In this document: positions 26,405 to 34,977 of the stretch, piece after piece | How the letters are laid out: each line of letters starts with the position of its first letter | Position numbering within the stretch: position 1 is the stretch's first letter | Assembly: GCF_003712195.1 (NCBI RefSeq) | Contig: NZ_RDSD01000019.1 | Location: forward strand, 17,302 to 81,301 | DNA from: Proteiniphilum sp. X52 | GTDB taxonomy: Bacteria > Bacteroidota > Bacteroidia > Bacteroidales > Dysgonomonadaceae | Direction of reading: 5' to 3' | DNA length: 64,000 bases | Program-made: the position numbers and the translations under genes | The notes under the pieces: generated by a model | Told to the model about the DNA's origin: nothing | Database searches by the model: none | The model's input: the letters and a program-made list of their open reading frames with translations, nothing else

Positions 26405-27169
26405 TTATCCCTTCTCCTCTTCTGCTTCCTTGATCTTTTTGAAAAGGTCGGAGGCGAACACGAAATCATTCAGCTTCTCGTTGTCGGTTCCCATTACTTC
26501 CGATTTATTTCCTTCCCACTCTTTCACTCCTTCATTGATGAAGATCACTTTGTCGCCAATGTTGATCACCGAATTCATGTCGTGCGAAACCACTATGGTG
26601 GTCATCGAAAAATCTTTTGTCAGATCGAAGATCAGCTCATCGATAAGTTGTGATGTCTTCGGATCGAGACCGGAATTGGGTTCATCACAGAAGAGATATT
26701 TCGGGTTCAGGGCAATGGCTCTCGCGATGGCCGCCCTCTTTTTCATACCGCCACTGATCTCAGAAGGATAAAGATGGGCAGCCTCCAGCAGATTCACTCT
26801 TTCCAGGCAAAACTCAGCCCGTTTTTTGCGTTCCCGCCGATTCTTGCGGGAAAACATATCGAGGGGGAACATCACATTTTCCAGTACTGTCCTCGAGTCG
26901 AAGAGTGCCGCTCCCTGAAAGAGCATCCCTATATCACGGCGTAAACGGCGTACTTCTTTCGATTTGAGCCCCACGAAATTCCTGCCGTCATACCGGATAT
27001 CTCCCGAAGTGGGGGCCATAAGCCCCACAAGGCATTTCAACAGCACCGTCTTTCCCGAGCCACTCTTGCCAATGATCATATTGACCATTCCATTTTGAAA
27101 GGAAGCATTGATATTGTCGAGAACAACCTCGCCGTCAAATTCTTTCCTGAGATTTTTCACTTCTATCAT
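26405..27169 (-). CDS. MlaF-like ABC transporter ATP-binding protein (lipid transport)
   Basis: A 254-aa ATPase with Walker A GKSGSGKT (residues 34-41), signature SGGMKKRAAIARA and Walker B LFCDEPNSGLD. The sequence and the adjacent MlaE-type permease gene (12 bp upstream) place it in the Mla/Ttg2 family, which moves phospholipids between the two membranes of Gram-negative cells. No MlaD (MCE-domain) gene follows in this window; in Bacteroidales it is often elsewhere or further along. Confidence 0.9.
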   Translation of the reverse strand: MIEVKNLRKEFDGEVVLDNINASFQNGMVNMIIGKSGSGKTVLLKCLVGLMAPTSGDIRYDGRNFVGLKSKEVRRLRRDIGMLFQGAALFDSRTVLENVMFPLDMFSRKNRRERKKRAEFCLERVNLLEAAHLYPSEISGGMKKRAAIARAIALNPKYLFCDEPNSGLDPKTSQLIDELIFDLTKDFSMTTIVVSHDMNSVINIGDKVIFINEGVKEWEGNKSEVMGTDNEKLNDFVFASDLFKKIKEAEEEKG

Positions 27170-27181
27170 AACGGCATCTCT

Positions 27182-27931
27182 TTATCCCAATGCTAATTGT
27201 GTGAATACCAAGTCACATACCAATATCAGCACGCTGTTGATCACCACTGAATTGGTGCTGGCCTGCCCCACCTCCAATGCCCCTCCTTTGGCAGTATATC
27301 CGAAATAGGCGGCAACCGATGCGATAATAAAGCCGAATAACATCGATTTGAATATCGAATACCAGATAAACGACTCCCTGAAGAAAGCCTGAATACCATA
27401 GACATAAGTCTCTACCGAGGGAGTTCCTAAAACCAGGCAGATGATATATCCACCAGACAACCCCGTGAACATACTAAAAACAACCAATACCGGCATAAAA
27501 GCCACAAATGAAGCTATCTTGGGGAATATCAGATAATTGGCCGAATTCACTCCCATAATATCTAACGCGTCGATCTGCTCGGTAATACGCATTGTTCCTA
27601 TTTCCGAAGCCACATTCGAACCCACTTTGCCGGCCAGAATAAGACACATGATGGTAGAGGAGAACTCCAACAGGATGATCTCACGCGAAACCACACCGAC
27701 CGTAAAGCGGGGTAGCATCGGAGAATCTATGTTAAGTGCGATCTGCAGCACAATAACAGCCCCGATGAAGAAAGAAATAATCACTACAATCCAGATAGAA
27801 TTCACTCCTAAAAAAAAGACACCTTTCATGAATTCTTTCATGAATTCACTCATCCTGTCCGGAATGGTAAGCACCTTTTTCAACAGCAGCGCATATTCCC
27901 CTACATCTTCTATGGAACTTATAAAACTCAT
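27182..27931 (-). CDS. MlaE-like ABC transporter permease
   Basis: A 249-aa inner-membrane protein with about five to six transmembrane segments and the MlaE-family core (GKVGSNVASEIGTMRITEQIDALDIMGVN). It forms the membrane part of the lipid transporter with the ATPase encoded 12 bp downstream. A -7 box on the same strand at 27969-27976 lies 37 bp upstream of its start. Confidence 0.93.
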   Translation of the reverse strand: MSFISSIEDVGEYALLLKKVLTIPDRMSEFMKEFMKGVFFLGVNSIWIVVIISFFIGAVIVLQIALNIDSPMLPRFTVGVVSREIILLEFSSTIMCLILAGKVGSNVASEIGTMRITEQIDALDIMGVNSANYLIFPKIASFVAFMPVLVVFSMFTGLSGGYIICLVLGTPSVETYVYGIQAFFRESFIWYSIFKSMLFGFIIASVAAYFGYTAKGGALEVGQASTNSVVINSVLILVCDLVFTQLALG

Positions 27932-27968
27932 GTGGCCTGTTCGAAAAGTATCCTGTTGCTATACTTCG

Positions 27969-27976
27969 CAAAGATA
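27969..27976 (-). promoter_or_regulatory. -7 box of the mlaE-mlaF operon promoter
   Basis: TATCTTTG on the minus strand fits TAnnTTTG and would give a start site near 27962, about 31 nt before the MlaE ATG. No clear TTTG was found at the -33 position, so only the -7 element is supported. Confidence 0.4.
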
Positions 27977-28006
27977 ATCATTTTATTTTTTATCTGCTGC
28001 GGGGGC

Positions 28007-29539
28007 TCAAAGATCTTTCAGCAGGAGATCACCGTTTCCGCCATGGAGCCCCATACGCGTGTTCATCAACGCTTTCCAGTGCTCGTGATAAATCCCGTCG
28101 ATATCGATCATAAAATCTTCCGACCCCTGTTCATCCAATTCGGAAATTAACCGGTCTACGGTAATCAGATTTATATCCATGGCAGGCTGAAAGGCCGGCA
28201 CACGTTCGTCGCCTCCGCAGGGAGTCACCGAAATGATGTTCAGCTCTACCAATTGATCCAGAATATCGTTGGTAAGCCGTCCCGGCACCTTACATCTGAC
28301 CGATATCTGATCAGCCGTAAGGGGAGGTTTTTCATCGGCAAAACGCTGTACAATCTCCGAAGCGATCATCAATGTGAAGAAGTCTCTGTAACGCCGGCTG
28401 ATATTACGGGTTTCCTTTTCGAATGAGAATTTCCGCACGTTCTGCGCCGCATAGGAGATCTCCGCCCCGATCAGCACAATGAACCACGACATCTGTATCC
28501 ACAGCAGCATCAGAGGGATGGCGGCAAACGTACCGTAGATGGCGTTATAGCGGGTAATCCACATCTGTCCGCTCAGGTAGAGCATCTGGAAGAACTGGAA
28601 TGCCATGCCGGCGACAATCCCGGCGATCAGGGCATTCATGAACTTCACTTTTGTATTGGGCAGGAACTTGTAGAGCGCGGTGAACAGCAAAATCATTACC
28701 ACGAAAGGCACAATATCCAATAAACGGGGAATAAAAGGATAAAGGATATAGATGATCTTGAGCGTATCGTTTTGCGGGTAGCTGAGAATATTGAGCGCAT
28801 TGACGAGAATAAAAAATACCGGCATAAAGAGCACCATGGCGGTGTAATCGGTCATCTTGCGCCCGATCGCCCTCCCTTTGCTCACCTGCCATATCTTGTT
28901 CAGGTTGTTCTCTATATCGTTGAAAAGGATCAGCACCGTGTAGAGGAACAGTAAAATACCAATTCCGGCAAATACTCCTCCGCCCTTGGCTTCTTCGAGC
29001 GAATTATCAATAATCTGGAACAGGAGGTCGAGAAATTCCCGTGTCCGTTCCTCTGCCGAAACTTCTTCTTCAGCGGTTATCGCCGGTGAGATAGCTGGAA
29101 TCGTATCCACAACTCCCATCCCCGTAACAATGGCTACCGTGCTGTCGCCTCCCGATTCCGGTGCCGCAATCACAACCTCTTCAGAAGGCCTGTTACCCAG
29201 CATAAAACTGAAGATGCTGCTCTCCATGATATTCTCGATGCCAAAGCCGCGGGCAATGGCAAAGATGATAGCCAGTAGCGGCACAATAGAGAGCAATGTC
29301 CTGTAAGTGAGTGAACGGGCACTCGCGGCGATATCCAATTCCTGCACATTTCTGACGGTAAGCATAATCGTCTTGATGGCATCGTACAGGATATTTCTTT
29401 TGCCGGACAGTGTTTCTGGATTTTGGCGCCAGATACCGTAGGATAGGAAGCGGATCAACTCCTTTATCTTGATCCTCAACTGTTCAAGCCTGCCGGGCTT
29501 TTCCTCTTCCGGTTCATATCTTTTCCTTTTCTTGCCCAT
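28007..29539 (-). CDS. YihY/BrkB-family inner membrane protein
   Basis: A 510-aa membrane protein. The YihY domain spans about residues 45-390, with six transmembrane helices. A long polar insert with many Ser, Glu and Thr residues lies between the first two (about residues 120-175). The C-terminal 100 residues look like a soluble winged-helix-type domain (TADQISVRCKVPGRLTNDILDQLVELNII). Family members were once annotated as ribonuclease BN, which is not supported; their true function is unknown. It is transcribed from the gap that also holds the 29-bp repeats, which begin 28 bp upstream of its start. Confidence 0.9.
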   Translation of the reverse strand: MGKKRKRYEPEEEKPGRLEQLRIKIKELIRFLSYGIWRQNPETLSGKRNILYDAIKTIMLTVRNVQELDIAASARSLTYRTLLSIVPLLAIIFAIARGFGIENIMESSIFSFMLGNRPSEEVVIAAPESGGDSTVAIVTGMGVVDTIPAISPAITAEEEVSAEERTREFLDLLFQIIDNSLEEAKGGGVFAGIGILLFLYTVLILFNDIENNLNKIWQVSKGRAIGRKMTDYTAMVLFMPVFFILVNALNILSYPQNDTLKIIYILYPFIPRLLDIVPFVVMILLFTALYKFLPNTKVKFMNALIAGIVAGMAFQFFQMLYLSGQMWITRYNAIYGTFAAIPLMLLWIQMSWFIVLIGAEISYAAQNVRKFSFEKETRNISRRYRDFFTLMIASEIVQRFADEKPPLTADQISVRCKVPGRLTNDILDQLVELNIISVTPCGGDERVPAFQPAMDINLITVDRLISELDEQGSEDFMIDIDGIYHEHWKALMNTRMGLHGGNGDLLLKDL

Positions 29540-29852
29540 GACTTTTTCAATTTCATTAGACTATTTGAGTCGCATTCGCTCCTCCATACCCAATTGAGTC
29601 GCCTCCGCTCCTCCATACCCAATTGAGTCGCCTCCACTCCTCGATTTTCAATTGAGTCACATTCGCTCCTCGATTTTCAATTGAGTCACATTCGCTCCTC
29701 GATTTTCAATTCTCGCTATGGCAGAATATAAACAAGTTTATCTTCCGCACATTTTGATAAATAACTTGGCCTCTGCAATGTTTCAAGGGAGGTTGACATT
29801 GCCCTCGCTTAACCGTAATTTTAGCTTAACGAAATAGTTCTAAAAAAAAAAA
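29540..29852. other. Gene-free stretch between the YihY gene and rnpB
   Basis: No coding region is supported. It holds the five-unit 29-bp repeat (29567-29711) and, next to rnpB, the A-run at 29842-29852 that is the U-tract of the rnpB terminator on the minus strand. Confidence 0.7.
29567..29711. repeat. Five head-to-tail 29-bp repeats upstream of the YihY gene
   Basis: Five contiguous units of exactly 29 bp begin GAGTC, contain CTCCTC in the middle and end CAATT. Units 1-2 share the ending CCATACCCAATT and units 3-5 the ending GATTTTCAATT; units 4 and 5 are identical. The array is followed by CTCG. A single copy of the second subtype, also followed by CTCG, lies at 57889-57917, and a degraded copy may lie at 46984-47013. 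There are no spacers, so it is not CRISPR. Confidence 0.95.
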
Positions 29853-30210
29853 AGCAGCCGGTCTATAAGCCGGGTTCTGTATACCGACGAATCGGATGTT
29901 TGTCATTTATCTACGGAGAAATGTCACCACTCTCCTTTAGCGGCCTACCCCTCGGCATCGGGCGAGCAACCCTAAAAATCCGATATACATGGCCTTGCAA
30001 CCCATAATGCGTACGGCACACCGCATTACTGCGGCGTCCGGTGAGCTCTTACCTCACCTTTTCACCCTTACCCCGACATCAGCCGGGGCGGTCATTTTCT
30101 GTTACGCTTATCTGCCCTCACGGACACCTTCCCGTTAGGAAGCATGGTGCTCTGTGTTGCCCGGACTTTCCTCCACGACACGAGTGTCGTAGCGACAAAC
30201 CGACCTGCTG
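29853..30210 (-). ncRNA. rnpB: RNase P RNA, bacterial type A
   Basis: Read on the minus strand, the RNA has the hallmark GGAGGAAAGTCCGGGC near its 5' end. Internal conserved blocks follow (GGTAAGGGTGAAAAGGTG and GAGGGGTAGGCC). The 3' part contains ACAGAACCCGGCTTATAGAC. The ends pair as helix P1 (GCAG and GTCGGT with ACCGGC and TGC). A U-tract follows directly, so the 3' end overlaps the terminator. It is the catalytic subunit that matures tRNA 5' ends. Confidence 0.97.
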
Positions 30211-30216
30211 CAAGCA

Positions 30217-30224
30217 CAAAAGTA
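30217..30224 (-). promoter_or_regulatory. -7 box of rnpB
   Basis: TACTTTTG on the minus strand matches TAnnTTTG and ends 7 nt before the first base of helix P1 at 30210. Because rnpB transcripts start at or near P1, this spacing supports both the promoter and the assigned 5' end. Confidence 0.6.
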
Positions 30225-30244
30225 ATACGAAATTAGTGATTTAA

Positions 30245-30451
30245 CCCCTATTCCCGCACTTTTTTTACATTTCAGAATATGATTTGGCGTGGAATCCCAA
30301 TTCCAGAAGTATCCTGGACAAAGCTGCTTTCGAAAAACTGCAGGAGTACTACATTCATATTTTTGGAAACGAAGCCTCTCCCCTATGGGAGCGTGACAAT
30401 GCTCGCAGAGGCTTCTTTTCGGCACTGTTCTTTCCGCCCAAGGTCAATTGA
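30245..30451 (+). pseudogene. C-terminal relic of an unidentified gene
   Basis: A 68-codon frame without a start codon, opened by a stop at 30242-30244. From about 30276 it reads like real protein (EYDLAWNPNSRSILDKAAF, later NEASPLWERDNARRG) and then stops. Upstream lie only rnpB and its promoter, so the rest of the gene is gone. I do not recognise the family. The stretch also contains a 9-bp inverted repeat (GAAGCCTCT, AGAGGCTTC, 30371-30415) followed by TTTT. The stretch 30452-30644 shows no gene and includes a direct repeat TTGGGTTATT at 30565 and 30599. Confidence 0.35.
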
Positions 30452-30644
30452 TCGCATTCTATCATCTCGATAACACAAAAAATGTTCATTGGCCATGATA
30501 TGCAGTTTGTCGATTTTTTTTGTCAAAACGGAAAAATATCCTTTTTTTTGCACGTCAAAAAGGTTTGGGTTATTGAATTCATCCCATTCCTTTTAAGATT
30601 GGGTTATTCCCCATTTGTTATGATGTAAAAATCATCCATTATTT

Positions 30645-31793
30645 ATGAGTCATACAATTAAAAAAAACGGGTATTTCATTTCGTCGGCCCTTCTGATAAT
30701 GCTATTCTCTACCGCCTGCGGAGAGAGATCAAAAAACGACGCCCACACTTTATCAGCGAGGATTTATCCAGTACGGGAGCTTACAAAGCAAACTGCCATG
30801 CTGGAGTCAGTGTTCCCCGTTACCCTGAGAGGGGAAGAAGATGCTGAGATCAAACCGCGGGTGAACGGATATATCGACAAGGTATATATCGAAGAGGGCG
30901 CTGTTGTGAAAAAAGGGCAGGCGCTGTTCTCCATTAATTCGCCTACTTCCGAACATGACCTGGCCTCGGCAAAAGCAGCAGTGGAGAGTGCGAACGCCAA
31001 CCTCAACACAGCGCGGTTAAATGTGGAACGCATACGCCCTCTTGCCCAAAAAAATATCGTCAGCGGGGTACAGCTCCAAACCTACGAGAACGCTTATACT
31101 GCGGCACAAGCGGCTTACAGTGAGGCTCAGGTGGCACTGAAAGCGGCGCAGGCCACTTCCGGCTGGACAACTGTCACCAGCCCGATCGATGGAATAGCCG
31201 GATCAATCCCGTACCGTAGCGGAAATATGGTTACCAACGCAACCACACTGACCACCATTTCAAAGACCCACACCACATATGCCTATTTCTCTCTGAATGA
31301 AAAAGCATTATCCTCCTTATTCGGGACTCTTGAAGGAGAAACCCAGGCCGAAAAAATAAACAATATCCCCGAGGCCACTCTCCTTCTGGCCGATGGGAGC
31401 ATATACCCCGAAAAAGGGAAAATAACAGCCATTTCCGGCATTGTCAATTCCCAGACAGGCGCCGTAAGCCTCCGCGCGACTTTCCCTAACAAGCACGGAA
31501 CGCTCAGAAGCGGAGCCAGTGGCAGAATATCCATTCCCAGAGAGCTGGATGATGTCTTTGTCATACCCCAAAAAGCCACTTTTACCCAACAGGACAAAGT
31601 GGTACTCTATAAAGTGGTGAAAGATTCGGCCAATGAAAACGACTCCACCGTACAAACAATTATATCGGTACTCCCTTTGCCCGATGGCAAGCATTATGCC
31701 GTAACCTCAGGCTTGTCAGAAGGAGACAGGATCGTGGTGGACGGGATAGCCACACTGGGCAATGCACGAAAAATAAAAACCGCACAACAATAA
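30645..31793 (+). CDS. RND efflux periplasmic adaptor (membrane fusion protein), lipoprotein
   Basis: A 382-aa AcrA/MexA-type adaptor. It has a lipobox (LFSTAC), and the barrel-sandwich (lipoyl-like) halves flank an alpha-hairpin at about residues 95-165 (KGQALFSINSPTSEHDLASAK onward). The beta-barrel and membrane-proximal domains follow (AVTSGLSEGDRIVVDGIATL). It links the inner membrane pump to the outer membrane channel. It is first in a three-gene operon, one base ahead of the pump gene. No adjacent repressor gene is present. Confidence 0.95.
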   Translation: MSHTIKKNGYFISSALLIMLFSTACGERSKNDAHTLSARIYPVRELTKQTAMLESVFPVTLRGEEDAEIKPRVNGYIDKVYIEEGAVVKKGQALFSINSPTSEHDLASAKAAVESANANLNTARLNVERIRPLAQKNIVSGVQLQTYENAYTAAQAAYSEAQVALKAAQATSGWTTVTSPIDGIAGSIPYRSGNMVTNATTLTTISKTHTTYAYFSLNEKALSSLFGTLEGETQAEKINNIPEATLLLADGSIYPEKGKITAISGIVNSQTGAVSLRATFPNKHGTLRSGASGRISIPRELDDVFVIPQKATFTQQDKVVLYKVVKDSANENDSTVQTIISVLPLPDGKHYAVTSGLSEGDRIVVDGIATLGNARKIKTAQQ

Positions 31794-31794
31794 T

Positions 31795-34700
31795 ATGCTG
31801 AAAATATTTGTAGAAAGGCCGGTGCTTGCCACCGTTATTTCGATCCTGATAGTAGTGCTGGGGATAATAGGCCTGGCTACCCTTCCCGTAGAGCAATATC
31901 CCAATATTTCTCCTCCCACCATACGCGTATCCACCAATTATAGTGGAGCGAGCGCTGAAGTGGTGATGAACAGCGTGATCATACCGTTGGAAGAGCAGAT
32001 AAACGGCGTGGAAGGTATGACCTATATGACTTCCACCGCCACCAACAGTGGTTCGGGAAGTATCACTGTATATTTTGAACCGGGAGTCAATCAGGATATC
32101 GCTGCCGTGATGGTACAAAACCGGGTAAGCCAGGCAACCTCCCTCCTTCCGGCAGAAGTCACGCGATCTGGTGTAACCGTGGCCAAACAACAGAGTGATA
32201 ATGTGTTGACAATCTCTTTATCGTCCACCAATCCGGATCATGACCAGGCATTTATCCAGAATTATACCGATATCAACGTGCTGCCTCAGATAAAACGTGT
32301 GATGGGTGTTGGAGATGCCAGCGTAATGGGAGCAAAGACATATTCAATGCGAATCTGGCTGAACCCGAACCTTATGGCATCCTACAATCTGACTCCTGCC
32401 GAGGTGCAGACGGCGTTAAACGACCAGAATGTGGAAGCGGCGCCCGGCTCAATCGGCCAAAACAGCGATCAGACATTTGAATATTCTCTGCAATATACCG
32501 GAAGATTAAAGTCGGTAGAAGAGTTCGAGAACATTATTATCCGTTCTCAGGACGGACACATACTCCGCCTGGGTGATGTGGCAGAGGTTGAGTTAGGGGC
32601 CCTATTTTACGCGGTAATGTCGGCCACCGATGGCAGCCCTTCAGTAGTGATGCAGGTAAGCCAGATCGCCGGCTCCAACGCCACCGAGTTGATCAAAAAT
32701 ATAAAAGCGACACTCGATGAAGCCTCAAAAACCTTCCCTCCGGGTTTTAAATTCGTCTATATGGCAGACGCCAGCGAATTTTTAGATGCATCTATCTCCA
32801 AAGTTATCTCCACCTTTTTTGAGGCGTTTCTGCTTGTATTTCTCGTAGTTTTTCTCTTTCTGCAAAGTTTCCGTTCCACCTTGATACCTGCCATAGCTGT
32901 TCCGGTTGCCATTATAGGAACTTTCTTCGTGTTGCAGGTAATGGGATTTTCGATCAACCTGTTGACGCTGTTCGCCCTTATCCTTGCCATCGGTATTGTG
33001 GTGGACGACGCCATAGTGGTGGTCGAGGCGGTACATGCCCAGTTGGAGAAGGGAGTTAAAAATGCGAAAGAAGCGACCCTGTTGACATTAAAGGAGATAG
33101 CCCCGGCCATTATATCCATTACGCTGGTGATGGCATCGGTATTTATTCCGGTCAGCTTTATCGGGGGGACGAGCGGTGTCTTCTACAAACAATTCGGCCT
33201 CACATTGGCAGTGGCTATTTTCATCTCAGCCATCAACGCCCTCACATTAAGTCCCTCGTTGAGTGCATTGTTACTCACTTCACCGCACGCGGCAGAGGCG
33301 GCGGAGAAGAAAAATATATTCAAGCGTTTCACGGCATGGTTTAACAAATGGTTTCTGAAACTGACCGATCAATATGAAAAAACATTGCGTTATCTGGGAA
33401 AGAAAAATCACCGCTGGATAACCGTAACAATGATTTTAGTATTCAGCCTGGCACTGTTTTTATTGATGAAAACCACCCCCACCGGATTTGTTCCCCAAGA
33501 GGATAGCGGATCGATGCTCTGTATGATCACCCTGCCGCCGGGATCCTCACTCGAGAGGACCGACTCGATGGTGCACCGGGCATACGAAATCGCAAAAGAA
33601 ATACCGGAGGTGGCACACATTTCAAGTATCAGCGGTGTCAACTTCATGAGTGGCCTGGGCAGCCCCTACGGCACACTCATCATCAAACTGACACCCTGGA
33701 AAGAGAGAAAGAGGACAGCTTCAGAGATAGTGACCGCTTTGACCGAAGAAACAAGCTCTATCATAGGCGCTTCGTTTACGGTGTTCAGCTCCCCCACATT
33801 AAGGGGCTTTGGGTTGAGTAGCGGCGTGGAGTTAAAGATGCAGGACAGGACAGGAGGGAATATCTATGATTTCTTTGATGTCACACAGGATTTTCTGGGC
33901 AAGTTGCAGTCTACAGATCAGATACTGGCCGCTTACACCACTTTTAATCCCAATTTTCCCCAGAAGCAGATAGAGGTGGATATCGCCAAGGTAAAAGAAT
34001 CGGGGTTACAACTCAATGATATTTTATCCACCCTGCAAATGTATATCGGCAGCATGTACACCTCCAACTTTACGTTGTACGGAAAACCCTACCGTGTTAT
34101 TATACAGGCTTCACCCGAATACCGTAAAAACATGGATAACCTGAATGCCCTTTTTGTGAAAACCGCATCAGGCGAAATGGCTCCTATTACCGAATACCTG
34201 ACAATAACCGACTTTTCCGGACCACAATCCTACACCCGGTATAATATGTACGCGTCGATGGATGTCACCATTGTTCCCAACTTTAGTGAAGGATACAGTA
34301 CCGGTGACGTTATCAATCTTGTCGACCGGATGGGAGCGGAAGAACTTCCGGTAGGATATGGGTTCGAATATACTGGGATGACGCGCGAGGAGGTCGGCAG
34401 CGGTAACCAGACACTGCTTATTTTTGTGATCTGCCTGATATTCGTCTATCTCCTTCTTTGTGCCCTTTATGAAAGTTATATCATCCCCCTTTCCGTGATA
34501 TTTTCGCTTCCGGTAGGTTTGGCAGGTGTATTTATCTTCCTGAAATTATTTGGGGTGACACAGGGTATTACCAATAACATATACGTTCAGATCTCCCTTA
34601 TCATGCTGATCGGCTTGTTGGCTAAAAACGCCATCCTGATTGTGGAGTTTGCCATCCAGCGACGAAAACAGGGAATGAATTTAGTGGAGGCGGCCGTCAA

Positions 34701-34977
34701 GGGAGCGGTGGCCCGCTTGCGTCCTATCCTGATGACCTCGTTCGCTTTCATTGCAGGGCTGACACCCCTCTTTTTTGCAACCGGAGCGGGATCTGTCGGA
34801 AACCGTTCCATCGGCATCAGTGCCATTGGAGGCATGCTGATCGGAACCGTACTGGGTGTGTTGATCATTCCTTCACTTTACATCATATTCCAAACCCTGC
34901 ATGATAAATTCGCAAAATCAGGCATTGTGAACATAAGTGATGACTCAATAAACAAAAACAGCAATGAGCAAAAATAA
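31795..34977 (+). CDS. RND-family multidrug efflux pump permease (AcrB/MexB type, HAE-1)
   Basis: A 1060-aa inner-membrane pump with twelve predicted transmembrane helices and two large periplasmic loops. The N-terminal FVERPVLATVISILIVVLG and the helix-4 proton-relay segment GIVVDDAIVVVEAV (two adjacent Asp) are typical of the HAE-1 group that exports hydrophobic compounds in exchange for protons. The second half carries the matching KNAILIVEFA. The gene overlaps the outer membrane factor gene by 14 bp. Confidence 0.97.
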   Translation: MLKIFVERPVLATVISILIVVLGIIGLATLPVEQYPNISPPTIRVSTNYSGASAEVVMNSVIIPLEEQINGVEGMTYMTSTATNSGSGSITVYFEPGVNQDIAAVMVQNRVSQATSLLPAEVTRSGVTVAKQQSDNVLTISLSSTNPDHDQAFIQNYTDINVLPQIKRVMGVGDASVMGAKTYSMRIWLNPNLMASYNLTPAEVQTALNDQNVEAAPGSIGQNSDQTFEYSLQYTGRLKSVEEFENIIIRSQDGHILRLGDVAEVELGALFYAVMSATDGSPSVVMQVSQIAGSNATELIKNIKATLDEASKTFPPGFKFVYMADASEFLDASISKVISTFFEAFLLVFLVVFLFLQSFRSTLIPAIAVPVAIIGTFFVLQVMGFSINLLTLFALILAIGIVVDDAIVVVEAVHAQLEKGVKNAKEATLLTLKEIAPAIISITLVMASVFIPVSFIGGTSGVFYKQFGLTLAVAIFISAINALTLSPSLSALLLTSPHAAEAAEKKNIFKRFTAWFNKWFLKLTDQYEKTLRYLGKKNHRWITVTMILVFSLALFLLMKTTPTGFVPQEDSGSMLCMITLPPGSSLERTDSMVHRAYEIAKEIPEVAHISSISGVNFMSGLGSPYGTLIIKLTPWKERKRTASEIVTALTEETSSIIGASFTVFSSPTLRGFGLSSGVELKMQDRTGGNIYDFFDVTQDFLGKLQSTDQILAAYTTFNPNFPQKQIEVDIAKVKESGLQLNDILSTLQMYIGSMYTSNFTLYGKPYRVIIQASPEYRKNMDNLNALFVKTASGEMAPITEYLTITDFSGPQSYTRYNMYASMDVTIVPNFSEGYSTGDVINLVDRMGAEELPVGYGFEYTGMTREEVGSGNQTLLIFVICLIFVYLLLCALYESYIIPLSVIFSLPVGLAGVFIFLKLFGVTQGITNNIYVQISLIMLIGLLAKNAILIVEFAIQRRKQGMNLVEAAVKGAVARLRPILMTSFAFIAGLTPLFFATGAGSVGNRSIGISAIGGMLIGTVLGVLIIPSLYIIFQTLHDKFAKSGIVNISDDSINKNSNEQK

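Noticed and set aside
28007..29539. Ribonuclease BN (tRNA processing)
   Set aside because: This is an old mis-annotation of YihY/BrkB membrane proteins; the sequence has transmembrane helices and no nuclease motif.
29567..29711. CRISPR array
   Set aside because: The 29-bp units are directly contiguous without spacers, and no cas genes are present.
30371..30415. Small-RNA terminator near rnpB
   Set aside because: The inverted repeat and TTTT are inside a protein-like frame and no promoter was found upstream on the plus strand; kept only as part of the relic.
30135..30425. 96-aa minus-strand ORF
   Set aside because: It overlaps the conserved 5' half of rnpB and has no family-like sequence.
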